Made by a program: the position numbers and the translations under genes. The notes below the pieces were generated by a model that had not been told where the DNA came from, searched no databases, and worked only from the letters and a program-made list of their open reading frames with translations. From Azohydromonas lata NBRC 102462 (lineage in GTDB: Bacteria > Pseudomonadota > Gammaproteobacteria > Burkholderiales > Burkholderiaceae_C), in the NCBI RefSeq assembly GCF_001571085.1, contig NZ_BCTC01000055.1, positions 1 through 44,053 of the forward strand: DNA of 44,053 nt, written 5' to 3'. This document shows positions 32,324 through 40,668 of the stretch, in pieces (positions within the stretch are counted from its first letter, which is position 1; every line of letters begins with the position of its first letter).

Positions 32324-33433
32324 ATGCCTTCCTTGCATCGTCTCGTCTCGGCAGCGGGGCTGGTTGTGGCCATGGCGGCGGTCATGGCCGCCGGCCCTGC
32401 AACCCCGCCGGCGCCCCTACAGGATGTGCTCGACACGCCGGCGGCGCCGTCGGCGCGCGCACAACGCAGCATGGTCAGCAGCCTGGCCCGGCGCGGTGAC
32501 CGCCTGGTCGGTGTCGGTCCCCGGGGCCTGGTGCTGCTGTCCGTCGACGGCGGTGGCAGCTGGAAGCAGGTGCCCGCGCCCGTCAGCGCTGACCTCGTGT
32601 CGGTGAAGTTCGCCGCCGGCGATACCGTCTGGGCCGTTGGCCACGATGCCGTGGCGCTGCGCTCGGCGGACGCCGGTGCGACTTGGGAGCGCGTGCTCGA
32701 CGGCCGCTCGGTGCTCAAGCTGCTGCAGTCCACCTATGGCTCCGCTGCTCAGGCGGGAGATGCCCGGGCCAAGGCCATGCTGGACGAGTTTGAGCGGGCG
32801 ATGGAGCAGTCGGCCACGCCCGGCGTGCTGCCAGCGCCCTTCCTCGACGTCTGGTTCGGGGCCAACGGCGAGGGCTACCTCGTGGGCGCATTCGGCCTGA
32901 TCCTGCGCACGGCCGACCACGGCAAGACCTGGGTGCCGTGGATCGAGCATGTGGACAACGACAGTCGTTTCCACCTCTACGGTGTATCGGGTACGGCCGA
33001 GCGCCTGTACGTCGCCGGCGAGCAGGGGCTGCTGCTGCGGCTGGACCGTCAGCAGGGCCGCTTCGTCAAGGTAGCCACGCCGTACAAGGGAACGTATTTC
33101 GGCGTCGACGTGCAGCCCGGCCGCCTGCTGGCCTACGGACTGCGCGGCAATGTCTACCTCAGCCGCAACGATGGCCAGCAGTGGGACAAGGTCGACACCG
33201 GCATCGACGCCCATATCGTCGCCGCCGTGAATGCCGGCGACGACCGCGTGCTGCTGGTGTCGCAGGCCGGACATGTGCTCGCCCTCAAGCCCGGGAGCCT
33301 GAAGGTGCAGCCGCTGCAGGTGCCCTTCACGAGCGAGGTTCTCTCTGCTGTGGCTGCCGGCAGCAAGGGCCTGGTCTTCGGGCAGATCAACGGCATCCGC
33401 GTCGTCGAATTGACGGGCTACTCCCTGCAATGA
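32324..33433 (+). CDS. YCF48/BNR-repeat beta-propeller protein
   Basis: 369-residue protein with an N-terminal signal segment (LHRLVSAAGLVVAMAAVMAAG) and repeated strands of the YCF48/BNR type: VLLSVDGGGSWKQV, ALRSADAGATWERV, ILRTADHGKTWVPW and YLSRNDGQQWDKV each carry the S/T-x-D-x-G-x-x-W signature. This gives a periplasmic beta-propeller. It lies 20 bp after DUF1329 and 37 bp before the RND gene; this same gene order is widespread in proteobacteria. Relatives are thought to assist RND/MMPL transport of lipids or hydrophobic compounds. The start codon has no strong ribosome site, so translation may be coupled. Confidence 0.88.
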   Translation: MPSLHRLVSAAGLVVAMAAVMAAGPATPPAPLQDVLDTPAAPSARAQRSMVSSLARRGDRLVGVGPRGLVLLSVDGGGSWKQVPAPVSADLVSVKFAAGDTVWAVGHDAVALRSADAGATWERVLDGRSVLKLLQSTYGSAAQAGDARAKAMLDEFERAMEQSATPGVLPAPFLDVWFGANGEGYLVGAFGLILRTADHGKTWVPWIEHVDNDSRFHLYGVSGTAERLYVAGEQGLLLRLDRQQGRFVKVATPYKGTYFGVDVQPGRLLAYGLRGNVYLSRNDGQQWDKVDTGIDAHIVAAVNAGDDRVLLVSQAGHVLALKPGSLKVQPLQVPFTSEVLSAVAAGSKGLVFGQINGIRVVELTGYSLQ

Positions 33434-33470
33434 CCTGGCGCGCGCGCACCACGATTCAAGGACTCACGCC

Positions 33471-35921
33471 ATGAGCGGCCATACCGAAAACACCGGCGGC
33501 ATGCCGGTGATCGCCGACCCGCGGGACTTCGACGTCCACTCCGGCAACCGGGCCGAACGCCTGATCTTCAACCACCGTGCCCTGGTGCTGGCGCTGTGCC
33601 TGCTGGCCACGGTCGTCTTCGGTTTCTTCGCGCTGAAGCTCGACGTCAATGCGAGCTTCGACCGGATGATTCCGACGTCGAGCCCGTACATCAAGAACTA
33701 CCTCGACAACCGCAAGGAGCTGCCCGGCCTGGGCAACACCATCCGCATCGTCGTCGAGAACAAGACCGGCAACATCTACGATCCCGAGTACCTCGAGACG
33801 CTGCGCAAGGTCAACGACACGCTCTACCTCATCCCGGGCGTCGACCGCTCGTGGATGAAGTCGCTGTGGATGCCCATCGTGCGCTGGCGTCAGGTGACGG
33901 AGGAGGGCATCAGCGGCGGGCCGGTAATGCCGCAGGACTACAGCGGATCGCCCGAGTCAATCGAGCAGCTCAAGCTCAACATCACGCGTGCGGGCATCGT
34001 GGGAAGCCTGGTCGCCAACGACCTGAAGTCCACGATGATCGTCGCGCCGCTGCTGGAGCTCGATCCCAACACCCGCAAGCCGCTGAACTACGGCGCCTTC
34101 TCGCGTGCGCTGGAACAGAAGATCCGCTCCTTCGAAAGCGACAAGGTCGGCGTCCACATCGTGGGCTTCGGGAAGATCGTGGGCGACCTGATCGCCGGCC
34201 TGCACGAGGTCATGCTGTTCTTCGGCGCATCGGTGCTGGTGGCGGCGGTATTCGTGCTGGCCTACACGCGCTGTGTGCGCTCCACCGTGCTGCTGGTGAC
34301 GGTGGCCACGGCGGGCGTGGTCTGGCTGCTGGGGCTGATGCAGCTGCTCGGCTACGAGCTCGACCCGTACTCCATCCTGGTGCCGTTCCTGATCTTCGCC
34401 ATCGGGCTGTCGCATGGCGCACAGAAGATGAATGGCATCCTGCAGGACGTGGGCCGGGGCACGCACAAGTACGTGGCCGCGCGCTACACGTTCCGTCGGC
34501 TGTTCATGGCCGGTCTCACGGCGCTGCTGACCAACATCGTCGGCTTCGCGGTGCTGATGATCATCGACATCCCCGTCATTCGTGACCTGGCGTTGACCAC
34601 CAGCGTTGGCGTTTCGGTGCTGGTCTTCACCAAGCTCGTGCTGATCCCGGTTTCGCTGTCGTACATCGGTGTGAGCCCCGCGGCGGCCAAGCGCGCGCTG
34701 GCCGAGGACCACGACACAAGCAAGGGCAAAGGATTGATGGCCCGGCTGTGGCTGGGACTGGACCGCCTCACCGAGCGCCGTTACGCATCGCTGACCATTG
34801 GCGCCGCCTTCGTGGTCACCGCCATCAGTTCGGTGGTGATGATGCAGCTGCGCATCGGCGACCTCGATCCCGGCGCACCCGAGCTGCGCGCCGACTCCCG
34901 CTACAACCTCGACAACGCCTACGTCACGGAGCACTACGGCCTGTCCAGTGACCAGTTCGTCGTCATCATGAAGACGGGCGCCGACGGCTGCCGCCTGTAC
35001 GAGTCGCTGCAGCTCATGGACAACCTGGCGCAGTCGCTGCGCTCGACCGCGGGTGTGCAGACCACGGCCTCGGTCGCCGAGACGACCCGCTTCTTCACCG
35101 CCGGCCTGTCCGAAGGCAGTGGAAAGTGGCTCACCATCAGCCGCGACCAGGCCATCACCAACGCCGCGGTCGGTGCCGCGATGATCGCCACGCCTGACAT
35201 CACCAACCAGGACTGTTCGGTTTCCCCGCTGGTGGCGTACCTGAGCGACCACAAGGCCGACACGCTCGCACGCGTGCTGAAGGTAAGCGAGGACTTCGCG
35301 CAGCGCCACAACACCGCGCCCGACGCCAGGACCCCCACGCAGTTCCTGCTGGCCGCGGGTAGCGCAGGCATCGAGGCTGCCACCAACATCGAGGTCGAGC
35401 GCGGCATCGTCAAGATGTACCTGGCGGTCTACGGTGCCACCGCGCTGCTGTGCCTGCTGACCTTCCGCAGCATCGCCGCCACGGTGGTCGCGATGATCCC
35501 GCTGATCATCACCTCCATCCTGTGCAAGGCGCTGATGGTGTGGCTGGGCATCGGGCTGAAGGTGGCCACGCTGCCCGTCATCGCGGTAGGTGTGGGCGTC
35601 GGCGTGGACTATGCGCTGTACCTGCTGAGCGTGCAGATCGCCATGCAGCGCCGCGGCGCCACGCTGGCACAGGCCTACCGTCGCTCGCTGGACTTCACCG
35701 GGCGCGTGGTGGCCCTGGTCGGCCTGACGATGGCCGCCGGCGTGATCACCTGGGCTTGGTCACCCATCAAGTTCCAGGCCGACATGGGCATCCTGCTGAC
35801 CTTCATGTTCCTGTGGAACATGCTCGGCGCGCTCGTGCTGATTCCTGCGCTGTCCCATTTCCTGCTCAATCCCAGGCGTCGTGAGCCCGTGGCCCACGTG
35901 CAGCCGCGTCCGGCCGCCTGA
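33471..35921 (+). CDS. RND/MMPL-family hydrophobe transporter
   Basis: 816-residue membrane protein of the RND superfamily, MMPL/HAE3 type. One transmembrane helix near residues 35-57 precedes a large periplasmic domain, then a helix cluster (VMLFFGASVLVAAVFVLAYTR, LLVTVATAGVVWLLGLMQLLG, YSILVPFLIFAIGLSHGAQKM), a second N-terminal-like helix near 440-460, a second periplasmic domain and a last helix cluster with AVGVGVGVDYALYLLSVQI, which carries the conserved Gly-Val-Asp-Tyr. This two-halved arrangement fits a 12-helix RND protein without an adaptor partner. Together with DUF1302, DUF1329 and YCF48 it would drive movement of a lipophilic molecule across the envelope. Direction cannot be read from sequence. 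Confidence 0.9.
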   Translation: MSGHTENTGGMPVIADPRDFDVHSGNRAERLIFNHRALVLALCLLATVVFGFFALKLDVNASFDRMIPTSSPYIKNYLDNRKELPGLGNTIRIVVENKTGNIYDPEYLETLRKVNDTLYLIPGVDRSWMKSLWMPIVRWRQVTEEGISGGPVMPQDYSGSPESIEQLKLNITRAGIVGSLVANDLKSTMIVAPLLELDPNTRKPLNYGAFSRALEQKIRSFESDKVGVHIVGFGKIVGDLIAGLHEVMLFFGASVLVAAVFVLAYTRCVRSTVLLVTVATAGVVWLLGLMQLLGYELDPYSILVPFLIFAIGLSHGAQKMNGILQDVGRGTHKYVAARYTFRRLFMAGLTALLTNIVGFAVLMIIDIPVIRDLALTTSVGVSVLVFTKLVLIPVSLSYIGVSPAAAKRALAEDHDTSKGKGLMARLWLGLDRLTERRYASLTIGAAFVVTAISSVVMMQLRIGDLDPGAPELRADSRYNLDNAYVTEHYGLSSDQFVVIMKTGADGCRLYESLQLMDNLAQSLRSTAGVQTTASVAETTRFFTAGLSEGSGKWLTISRDQAITNAAVGAAMIATPDITNQDCSVSPLVAYLSDHKADTLARVLKVSEDFAQRHNTAPDARTPTQFLLAAGSAGIEAATNIEVERGIVKMYLAVYGATALLCLLTFRSIAATVVAMIPLIITSILCKALMVWLGIGLKVATLPVIAVGVGVGVDYALYLLSVQIAMQRRGATLAQAYRRSLDFTGRVVALVGLTMAAGVITWAWSPIKFQADMGILLTFMFLWNMLGALVLIPALSHFLLNPRRREPVAHVQPRPAA

Positions 35922-35950
35922 ACCAACTCTTCGACAACAAGGAGTCGCAA

Positions 35951-36916
35951 ATGTTCGACCTGCTGCTGAGCGCTGACATGATGGTGTCGGATCCCGATGC
36001 CATGGCCGACCTGCTGGCCGCCAAGCTGGGCATCCACAAGCACGAGCGGTGGCGCCAAGCCTTCGATGACCACCCGTACATCGCGCATTTCCTGCGCGTG
36101 CACAAGTCGCTGGCCGTCTCGCCCACGCGCGTGGAGCCGCAGGGACACCTGGACAAGCCCAATCTGGGCGACCCGATGTTCCACGAGTTCCTGGAAAGCC
36201 TCAAGGACTACCAGGGCCGGCATCGCCCCATGCTGACCCACTCCATCGTGCTGGCGCTGCAGGGGGCGCGGTTCGATGCGCTGGTGGAAAAGCTCATGCG
36301 GCGACGGCTGCGCTTCCGCATGGCACAACGCACGCCCGACATGCCCTTCGACCGGTTGTGGCTCGGTGCCACGCCTGAGGATCCCCGCTACGACCCCTCG
36401 GTCGACGGTGGCCTGTGCATCGAGATCATGCCCACCGAGCCGCTGCAGCTGCCGGCCGACACCTTCGCCACGCCCGCACCCAAGCCCCGCAGCCCGGAGC
36501 CCGGCGAGATGGTGCGCGTTTCGGCGCGCGGCTTCCTCGTGCGCAACCTCGACGAGACGCTGCGCCGCTGCTCCGCGAACCTGGACTGGGAACCCCACGG
36601 GGCGGTCGAGTTGCTGGAGCGCGAGGGCTACCGTCGCGCGACCATGGAGTTCGCGCTGCCCAACAGTGCCTCCTTGGACGTGATCGAGGCCACGCGCTGG
36701 AACGGCGAGGCGGGCCTGTACCTCAACAGCTGGGGGCCGGGTCCGTACTACATCCGCATTGCCGTCAACGGCCTGGCGGCCAAGGCCGAGGACTTGCGCC
36801 GGCGCGGCACGCGCTTCACCTGGATTGACGAGTGCGAGGCCGTCGGTGGCAAGCCGCTGATCCGTGTCGAGCCGGCTGACCTGAAGGGCCAGCTCGTCGA
36901 GTTCGAGGAGGTCTGA
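35951..36916 (+). CDS. VOC-fold (glyoxalase/bleomycin-resistance) protein, extended
   Basis: 321-residue cytosolic protein. The C-terminal half (VRVSARGFLVRNLDETLRRC, EFALPNSASLDVIEAT, YYIRIAVNGLAAKAEDLRRRGTRFTW, LIRVEPADLKGQLVEFEE) follows the beta-alpha-beta-beta-beta pattern of vicinal-oxygen-chelate proteins. The N-terminal half begins LLLSADMMVSDPDAMADLLAAKLG and is probably a second, diverged VOC unit. The His/Glu ligands expected for a metal are not all evident, so it may be non-metal. It starts 29 bp after the RND gene and ends 1 bp before the hydratase, with the ribosome site of the next gene inside its end. A ring-cleavage, isomerase or epimerase role is possible. The function is unassigned. 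Confidence 0.75.
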   Translation: MFDLLLSADMMVSDPDAMADLLAAKLGIHKHERWRQAFDDHPYIAHFLRVHKSLAVSPTRVEPQGHLDKPNLGDPMFHEFLESLKDYQGRHRPMLTHSIVLALQGARFDALVEKLMRRRLRFRMAQRTPDMPFDRLWLGATPEDPRYDPSVDGGLCIEIMPTEPLQLPADTFATPAPKPRSPEPGEMVRVSARGFLVRNLDETLRRCSANLDWEPHGAVELLEREGYRRATMEFALPNSASLDVIEATRWNGEAGLYLNSWGPGPYYIRIAVNGLAAKAEDLRRRGTRFTWIDECEAVGGKPLIRVEPADLKGQLVEFEEV

Positions 36917-36917
36917 G

Positions 36918-37751
36918 ATGGCCATGACGATGGTTTCCAAGGAGGCCGCCATGGCCGGCGATGCGGCGGTGGAGAGCGCCGTGCGCGTGCAGCGCGAAGC
37001 CGGTGTGGGCTGGATCGTGCTCAACCGCCCGGGCCAGATCAACGCCATCAACGACGACATCCGCCGCGGCGTGCCCGCGGCGCTGGCCGAGCTCGAGGCC
37101 GACCCAGCGATCCGTGTGATCGTGATCCGCGGCGAGGGCCCGCGCGGCTTCTGCGCCGGCGCCGACATCAAGGAGCAGCGCCAGGCTGAGAACTCCTTGC
37201 AGGTGCGCCGCCGCATGGAAAAGGCGCGCTGGATCGAGGCGCTGGACCGCGTCGAGAAGCCCGTCATCGCTGCCATCCACGGTTTTTGCATGGGCGGCGG
37301 GCTGGAGCTGGCACTGGCCTGCGACATCCGCTTCGCAGCACCGGACGCCGTGCTGGCGCTGCCGGAGACGGGGCTGGGCCTCATCCCGGGCGGTGGTGGC
37401 ACGCAGCGGCTGCCGCGCGTTGTGGGCCCGGGCCGTGCCCTGGACATCCTGCTCACCGGCGCACGCATGAGCGCGCAGGAAGCCAGTGCCATCGGGCTGG
37501 TCACGCGCGTGGCCTCCAGCAAGGAAGCGTTGCTGGCCGAGGTGACCGCACTGGCGCATTCAATCGCCGCCAAGCCGCCGATGGCCACCGCCTATGTCAA
37601 GCAGGCTGCGCGCGCGGCGCAGCAGCTCGACCTCAAGAGCGGACTTGATCTGGAGCTCGACCTCTTTGCGATGCTGGCGCCGATGCAGGACGTCAAGGAA
37701 GCGGCGCTGGCGTTCCGCGAGAAGCGCGCACCACAGTTCACCGGCCATTGA
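36918..37751 (+). CDS. Enoyl-CoA hydratase/isomerase
   Basis: 277-residue crotonase-fold enzyme. The oxyanion-hole segments GFCAGADIKE and HGFCMGGGLELALACD are intact. Both catalytic glutamates are in place, one in GGGLELALACD and one in LPETGLGLIPGGGGTQRLP. This supports hydration of a trans-2-enoyl-CoA to the 3-hydroxyacyl-CoA. GGAGG, six bases before the ATG, is a strong ribosome site. An extra 20-residue N-terminal stretch precedes the domain, and later Met residues (for instance at residue 12) are possible alternative starts. In this operon it would act on a CoA-activated side chain ahead of the thiolase-like/DUF35 pair encoded at 40669-42257. Confidence 0.93.
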   Translation: MAMTMVSKEAAMAGDAAVESAVRVQREAGVGWIVLNRPGQINAINDDIRRGVPAALAELEADPAIRVIVIRGEGPRGFCAGADIKEQRQAENSLQVRRRMEKARWIEALDRVEKPVIAAIHGFCMGGGLELALACDIRFAAPDAVLALPETGLGLIPGGGGTQRLPRVVGPGRALDILLTGARMSAQEASAIGLVTRVASSKEALLAEVTALAHSIAAKPPMATAYVKQAARAAQQLDLKSGLDLELDLFAMLAPMQDVKEAALAFREKRAPQFTGH

Positions 37752-37760
37752 GGAGAAGCG

Positions 37761-38588
37761 ATGACAGCAAGACTGGAAGGCAAGGTGGCGATCGTCACCG
37801 GCTCGGGCCACGGTATCGGCGCGGAGACCGCTCGCGTGCTGGCGGCGCAGGGTGCGCGCGTGGCCGTGGTGGACATCGAACTGGCCGCCGCGCAAGGCGT
37901 GGCAGCGCAGATCGATGCTGCGGGCGGACAGGCGCTCGCAGTGCAGGTCGATGTCACCTCGGAAGAATCGATCCGCGCCATGGTGAGCGCCGTCGTCGAG
38001 CGCTTCGGGCGCATCGACGTGCTGCACAACAACGCCGCGGCGCTGGACACTGCGCAACGGCAGGCCGACCGCGACGTGTGCAATGTCGACGTCGCTGCCT
38101 GGGACAAGGCGCTCGATGTCAACGCGCGCGGCGCGATGCTGTGCTGCAAGCACGTCGTGCCGCACATGCTGGAGGCGGGCGGCGGATCCATCGTCTTCGC
38201 CACCTCCGGCTTCGGCCAGCTCGGCGACGTGACGCTTACCGCCTACGCCGCGTCCAAGGCGGCCTTGATGGCGCTGGCGCGCTCGGTAGCGGCGCAGTAT
38301 GGCAAGCAGGGCATCCGCTCCAATGCCATCATGATCGGCTTCGTCATCAACGATCATGCCCAGAAGACAGTGCCTGAGGAGATCAAGCAGATCCTGCTCG
38401 AGCAGCACCTCACGCCGGAGCTGGGCCGGCCGCGCCAGATCGCCGACGTGGTGGCCTTCCTCGCCAGCGAGGAATCCTCGTTCATCACCGGCGCCGTGAT
38501 CCCCGTGGACGGCGGCTTCACCAGCCACTCGCCGGCCATGGTGCCGCTGCGCCAGTACTTCGAGCGACAAGGCTCCAACAAGCTCTGA
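37761..38588 (+). CDS. Short-chain dehydrogenase/reductase (SDR)
   Basis: 275-residue classical SDR. TGSGHGIG, the NNAA strand, the Ser in FATSGFG and YAASK are all present, so it is catalytically competent. VVDIELA after the second strand ends in Asp, pointing to NAD. AGGA lies before the ATG. The C-terminal tail (GGFTSHSPAMVPLRQYF) and the insertion RDVCNVDVAAWDKA match the SDR at 16567-17400, so these two are probably paralogs for related alcohols. It follows the hydratase by 9 bp and may oxidise the hydroxyl produced there, or a ring alcohol. Confidence 0.9.
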   Translation: MTARLEGKVAIVTGSGHGIGAETARVLAAQGARVAVVDIELAAAQGVAAQIDAAGGQALAVQVDVTSEESIRAMVSAVVERFGRIDVLHNNAAALDTAQRQADRDVCNVDVAAWDKALDVNARGAMLCCKHVVPHMLEAGGGSIVFATSGFGQLGDVTLTAYAASKAALMALARSVAAQYGKQGIRSNAIMIGFVINDHAQKTVPEEIKQILLEQHLTPELGRPRQIADVVAFLASEESSFITGAVIPVDGGFTSHSPAMVPLRQYFERQGSNKL

Positions 38589-38603
38589 GGGAGAGAACGC
38601 ACC

Positions 38604-39110
38604 ATGACGATGTCCATGTACGGGGCCAGCGCGCCCGTGTTCGAGCGCATGCTGGACAACCTGCTGACCTGGCTTGTCAAGGCCCAGGCCCATGCCGAGT
38701 CCCGGCGCTTTGACAGCGCCAACTACCTCGGAATGCGGCTGGCGCCAGACATGCTCACCTTTGCCTCGCAGGTGCGCATCGCTGCCGACGTGGCCAAGCT
38801 CGCCGTGGCACGCCTGGCGGGTGTGGACGCACCAAGGTTCCCCGATGACGAGACGACGCTGGAGGCGCTGGCGCAACGCGTGCGCAACACGCTGGCGTTC
38901 GTGCGCTCTATCGATCCCCGGAGCATCGAGGGTTCCGATGCGCGCGAGATCGTGCTGCCTCAGCGCAGCGCAGAGTCGCTGCACTTCACGGGCGAGACTT
39001 TCCTGCAGCGCTGGGCACTGCCCAACTTCTTCTTCCACGCCACCACCACTTACGCGCTGCTGCGCCACGCCGGCGTGGACCTGGGCAAGGCCGACTACCT
39101 CGGCCTGTGA
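38604..39110 (+). CDS. DUF1993 family protein
   Basis: 168-residue helical protein. SMYGASAPVFERMLDNLLTWLVKAQAHAE, LAPDMLTFASQVRIAADVAKLAVARLAG, and the C-terminal LPNFFFHATTTYALLRHAGVDLGKADYLG are hallmarks of DUF1993, which is related to the DinB/YfiT four-helix bundle group. The function of the family is unknown. It starts 15 bp after the SDR and ends the eight-gene operon, followed by hairpins. A metal-dependent or thiol-transferase-like activity is possible for DinB relatives, but no metal triad is clearly visible here. Confidence 0.85.
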   Translation: MTMSMYGASAPVFERMLDNLLTWLVKAQAHAESRRFDSANYLGMRLAPDMLTFASQVRIAADVAKLAVARLAGVDAPRFPDDETTLEALAQRVRNTLAFVRSIDPRSIEGSDAREIVLPQRSAESLHFTGETFLQRWALPNFFFHATTTYALLRHAGVDLGKADYLGL

Positions 39111-39303
39111 CCTTGGCTGCACCATGCCGGGCCCGCCACCAGGCGGCCCGGCGTGCCACGGGCTCCGTGGGAGCCTGCACGCGCTTGGATAGGGGCAGTG
39201 CTTGCCGCCTCACTGGTGCACCAGCCGTGGCTCTCCTGCAGGCCGCTGAGCCTGTTCCCGGTACGGAGCTCCTTGTCCCAGGTTGCCTTGTCGCTGCGTT
39301 GCC

Positions 39304-39354
39304 ATGCCGCCAAAGCGGCATACCTCCAGCAGCACGCCGCTTTGCGCGGCTTTT
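39304..39354. terminator. Two hairpins between convergent operons
   Basis: ATGCCGC-caaa-GCGGCAT (39304-39321) is a perfect 7-bp stem, and GCCGC-tttgc-GCGGC followed by TTTT (39336-39354) is a short intrinsic-terminator-like stem for plus-strand transcripts. They lie between the DUF1993 stop and the reductase stop, which face each other, so bidirectional termination is likely. Confidence 0.65.
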
Positions 39355-39384
39355 GAACGACGCCTCGACCCAGGCGTGGCGCCG

Positions 39385-40623
39385 TCAGGCGTTCTCGCGC
39401 GTGGCCAGTTCGTAGGCCTTGAGGTCGAATCCCGGCTCGGCAGCCTGCGCCGGCGTGAGGGTCACGGCGCGCGCGAGGATCTTGCGCGAGCTCATGTGGT
39501 CCACCGGACGGTTGACCGACTCGACAGCGATCAGGCGCCCCTGGCGGAAGCACAGCACGCTCATCTGCCGGCTCTCGGGCGCGCCCAGCAGCACGGTCTC
39601 GTCGTGGCCGTCGGACAGTCCGGCGATCTGCAGCTTGAGCTCGCCCTGGTCGGTCCAGAACCAGGGCAGGGCGGCATAGGGCACGGGTTTGCCCATCAGC
39701 CGCGCGGCCACCGAGCGGGCCTGGTCCACCGCGTTCTGCACCGACTCCAGTCGGATAGGCGTGTTCGCGTACGGGCTGGTGAAACTGGCCACGTCGCCGA
39801 TGGCCGAGATGGCCGGGTCGCTCGTCTGAAGCAGCTCGTCGACACGAATGCCGTTGGCGACGTCCAGACCGGCTGCCACGGCCAGCTCGGCGTTGGGCAG
39901 GACGCCGATGCCATAGACCACCAGGTCAGCCTGCAGGTGACGCCCATCGGACGTCTCCACCCCCGTGACCTTGCCGCTCTTGCCGACGATGCGCACCAGG
40001 CCTTGCTGCAGGTCCAGCGTCACGCCCCAGCCGCGGTGGGCCTGCGCGAACAGCTCGGACATCGGCCGCGAGAGCGCGCGCGCCATCGGCCGGTCAGCAA
40101 TCTCCAGCACGTGCACCTTGATGCCCTTGGCCGCAGCCACCGCCGCGAACTCCAGCCCGATGAAACCGGCACCGACCACCACGGCATTCTCGATGCTCCC
40201 CAGGCGCGGCGACAGCGCATCGGTGTCGGCCAATGTACGCAGCCCGAACACGCCGTCGAGCTCCACCCCGGGCACGGCTGGCACGCGGTTGCGCGCTCCC
40301 GTGGCCAGTACCAGATGGTCATACTCGACACTCGTGCCCGAGGTCAAACGCACGCAGCGATGGGCGCGGTCGATGGCGATGACGCTGTCGTGGAGACGGT
40401 CGATGCGGTGCTCGTCGAAGTACTCCGGCGGCCTGAAACGCAGCGCGTGCGCGCCGATCTTGCCCAGCAGGTAGGCCTTGGACAGGGGCGGACGCTGGTA
40501 GGGCACGCCCGGCTCATCACCGACGATGGTAATGCGCCCGGCGTAGCCGTCCTGGCGCAGCGAGCTCGCCACCTGGAAGCCGGCCTGGCCACCGCCGACG
40601 ATCACCACGGAGTTCAAAGACAT
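39385..40623 (-). CDS. FAD-dependent ferredoxin reductase (putidaredoxin reductase type)
   Basis: 412-residue flavoprotein. IVGGGQAGFQVASSLRQDGYAGRITIVGDE binds FAD, RPPLSKAYL is the signature after the first strand in oxygenase-coupled reductases, ATGARNR the linker, and VVVGAGFIGLEFAA binds NAD(P)H. ISAIGDVASF completes the FAD site. The C-terminal dimerisation-like domain includes PWFWTDQGELKLQIAGL, typical of putidaredoxin-reductase-type enzymes. It would pass electrons from NADH to the ferredoxin at 28173-28496 and then to the P450. AAGGA lies seven bases before the ATG. It is last in the three-gene unit that begins with DUF35. Confidence 0.94.
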   Translation of the reverse strand: MSLNSVVIVGGGQAGFQVASSLRQDGYAGRITIVGDEPGVPYQRPPLSKAYLLGKIGAHALRFRPPEYFDEHRIDRLHDSVIAIDRAHRCVRLTSGTSVEYDHLVLATGARNRVPAVPGVELDGVFGLRTLADTDALSPRLGSIENAVVVGAGFIGLEFAAVAAAKGIKVHVLEIADRPMARALSRPMSELFAQAHRGWGVTLDLQQGLVRIVGKSGKVTGVETSDGRHLQADLVVYGIGVLPNAELAVAAGLDVANGIRVDELLQTSDPAISAIGDVASFTSPYANTPIRLESVQNAVDQARSVAARLMGKPVPYAALPWFWTDQGELKLQIAGLSDGHDETVLLGAPESRQMSVLCFRQGRLIAVESVNRPVDHMSSRKILARAVTLTPAQAAEPGFDLKAYELATRENA

Positions 40624-40668
40624 GGAGGCATCCTTTTTCAGTGCGGGCGCGGGTGGCGCCCTCGCAAG

